Assembly (NCBI GenBank): GCA_964388085.1
Contig: CAYLZW010000366.1
Span: 1 to 5,589, forward strand
Length of the DNA stretch: 5,589 nt
Source of the DNA: CAYLZW01 sp964388085
GTDB lineage: Bacteria; Myxococcota; UBA727; CAYLZW01
Direction of reading: 5' to 3'
In this document: positions 4,906 through 5,589 of the stretch, piece by piece
Layout: each line of letters starts with the position of its first letter
Numbering within the stretch: the first letter of the stretch is position 1
Notes under the pieces: generated by a model
The model's database searches: none
What the model was told of the DNA's origin: nothing
Seen by the model: only the letters and a program-made list of their open reading frames with translations
Program-made: the position numbers and the translations under genes

Positions 4906-5589
<684 letters not shown>

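Overview
The window is GC-rich DNA in which nearly every codon of the real genes ends in G or C. Three things suggest a myxobacterium-like deltaproteobacterium (Myxococcota): a bacterial glutaminyl-tRNA synthetase, a small TPR protein of the kind common in that phylum, and a secreted lipoprotein next to an Asp/Ala/Pro-repeat membrane protein. This assignment is an inference; no rRNA or other phylogenetic marker is complete here.

Layout from left to right. The last 21 codons of a GNAT-type acetyltransferase end at 66 (+). They converge on a gene for an 81-residue coiled-coil-tipped protein (362-117, -), with a strong stem-loop between the two stops that could terminate both. A divergent promoter region (363-492) carries a 30-bp interrupted inverted repeat and leads to a 185-residue TPR protein (493-1050, +). 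That gene converges on a two-gene minus-strand unit; the gap holds a small hairpin and a heptanucleotide tandem repeat. The unit reads lipoprotein (3004-2111), then 26 bp later a signal-peptide membrane protein (2084-1146). The membrane protein carries a run of Asp-Asp-Ala-Ala-Leu/Pro pentapeptides encoded by a 15-bp minisatellite. Upstream on the same strand is a complete HtrA/Deg serine protease (4645-3167) with an intact catalytic triad, a PDZ domain and the C-terminal second PDZ typical of plant Deg9-like proteins. It has no signal peptide. About 260 bp of divergent regulatory DNA separates it from the first 228 codons of glnS (4906 to the window end, +).

Functionally, glnS is housekeeping and the Deg protease is predicted to act in cytoplasmic protein quality control. 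The lipoprotein and membrane protein probably form a small envelope module of unknown role. No mobile element, CRISPR array, RNA gene or recognised defence system is visible. The points most worth a second look are the signal-less Deg9-like protease, the pentapeptide minisatellite, the heptamer repeat and the inverted repeat in the 363-492 promoter region.
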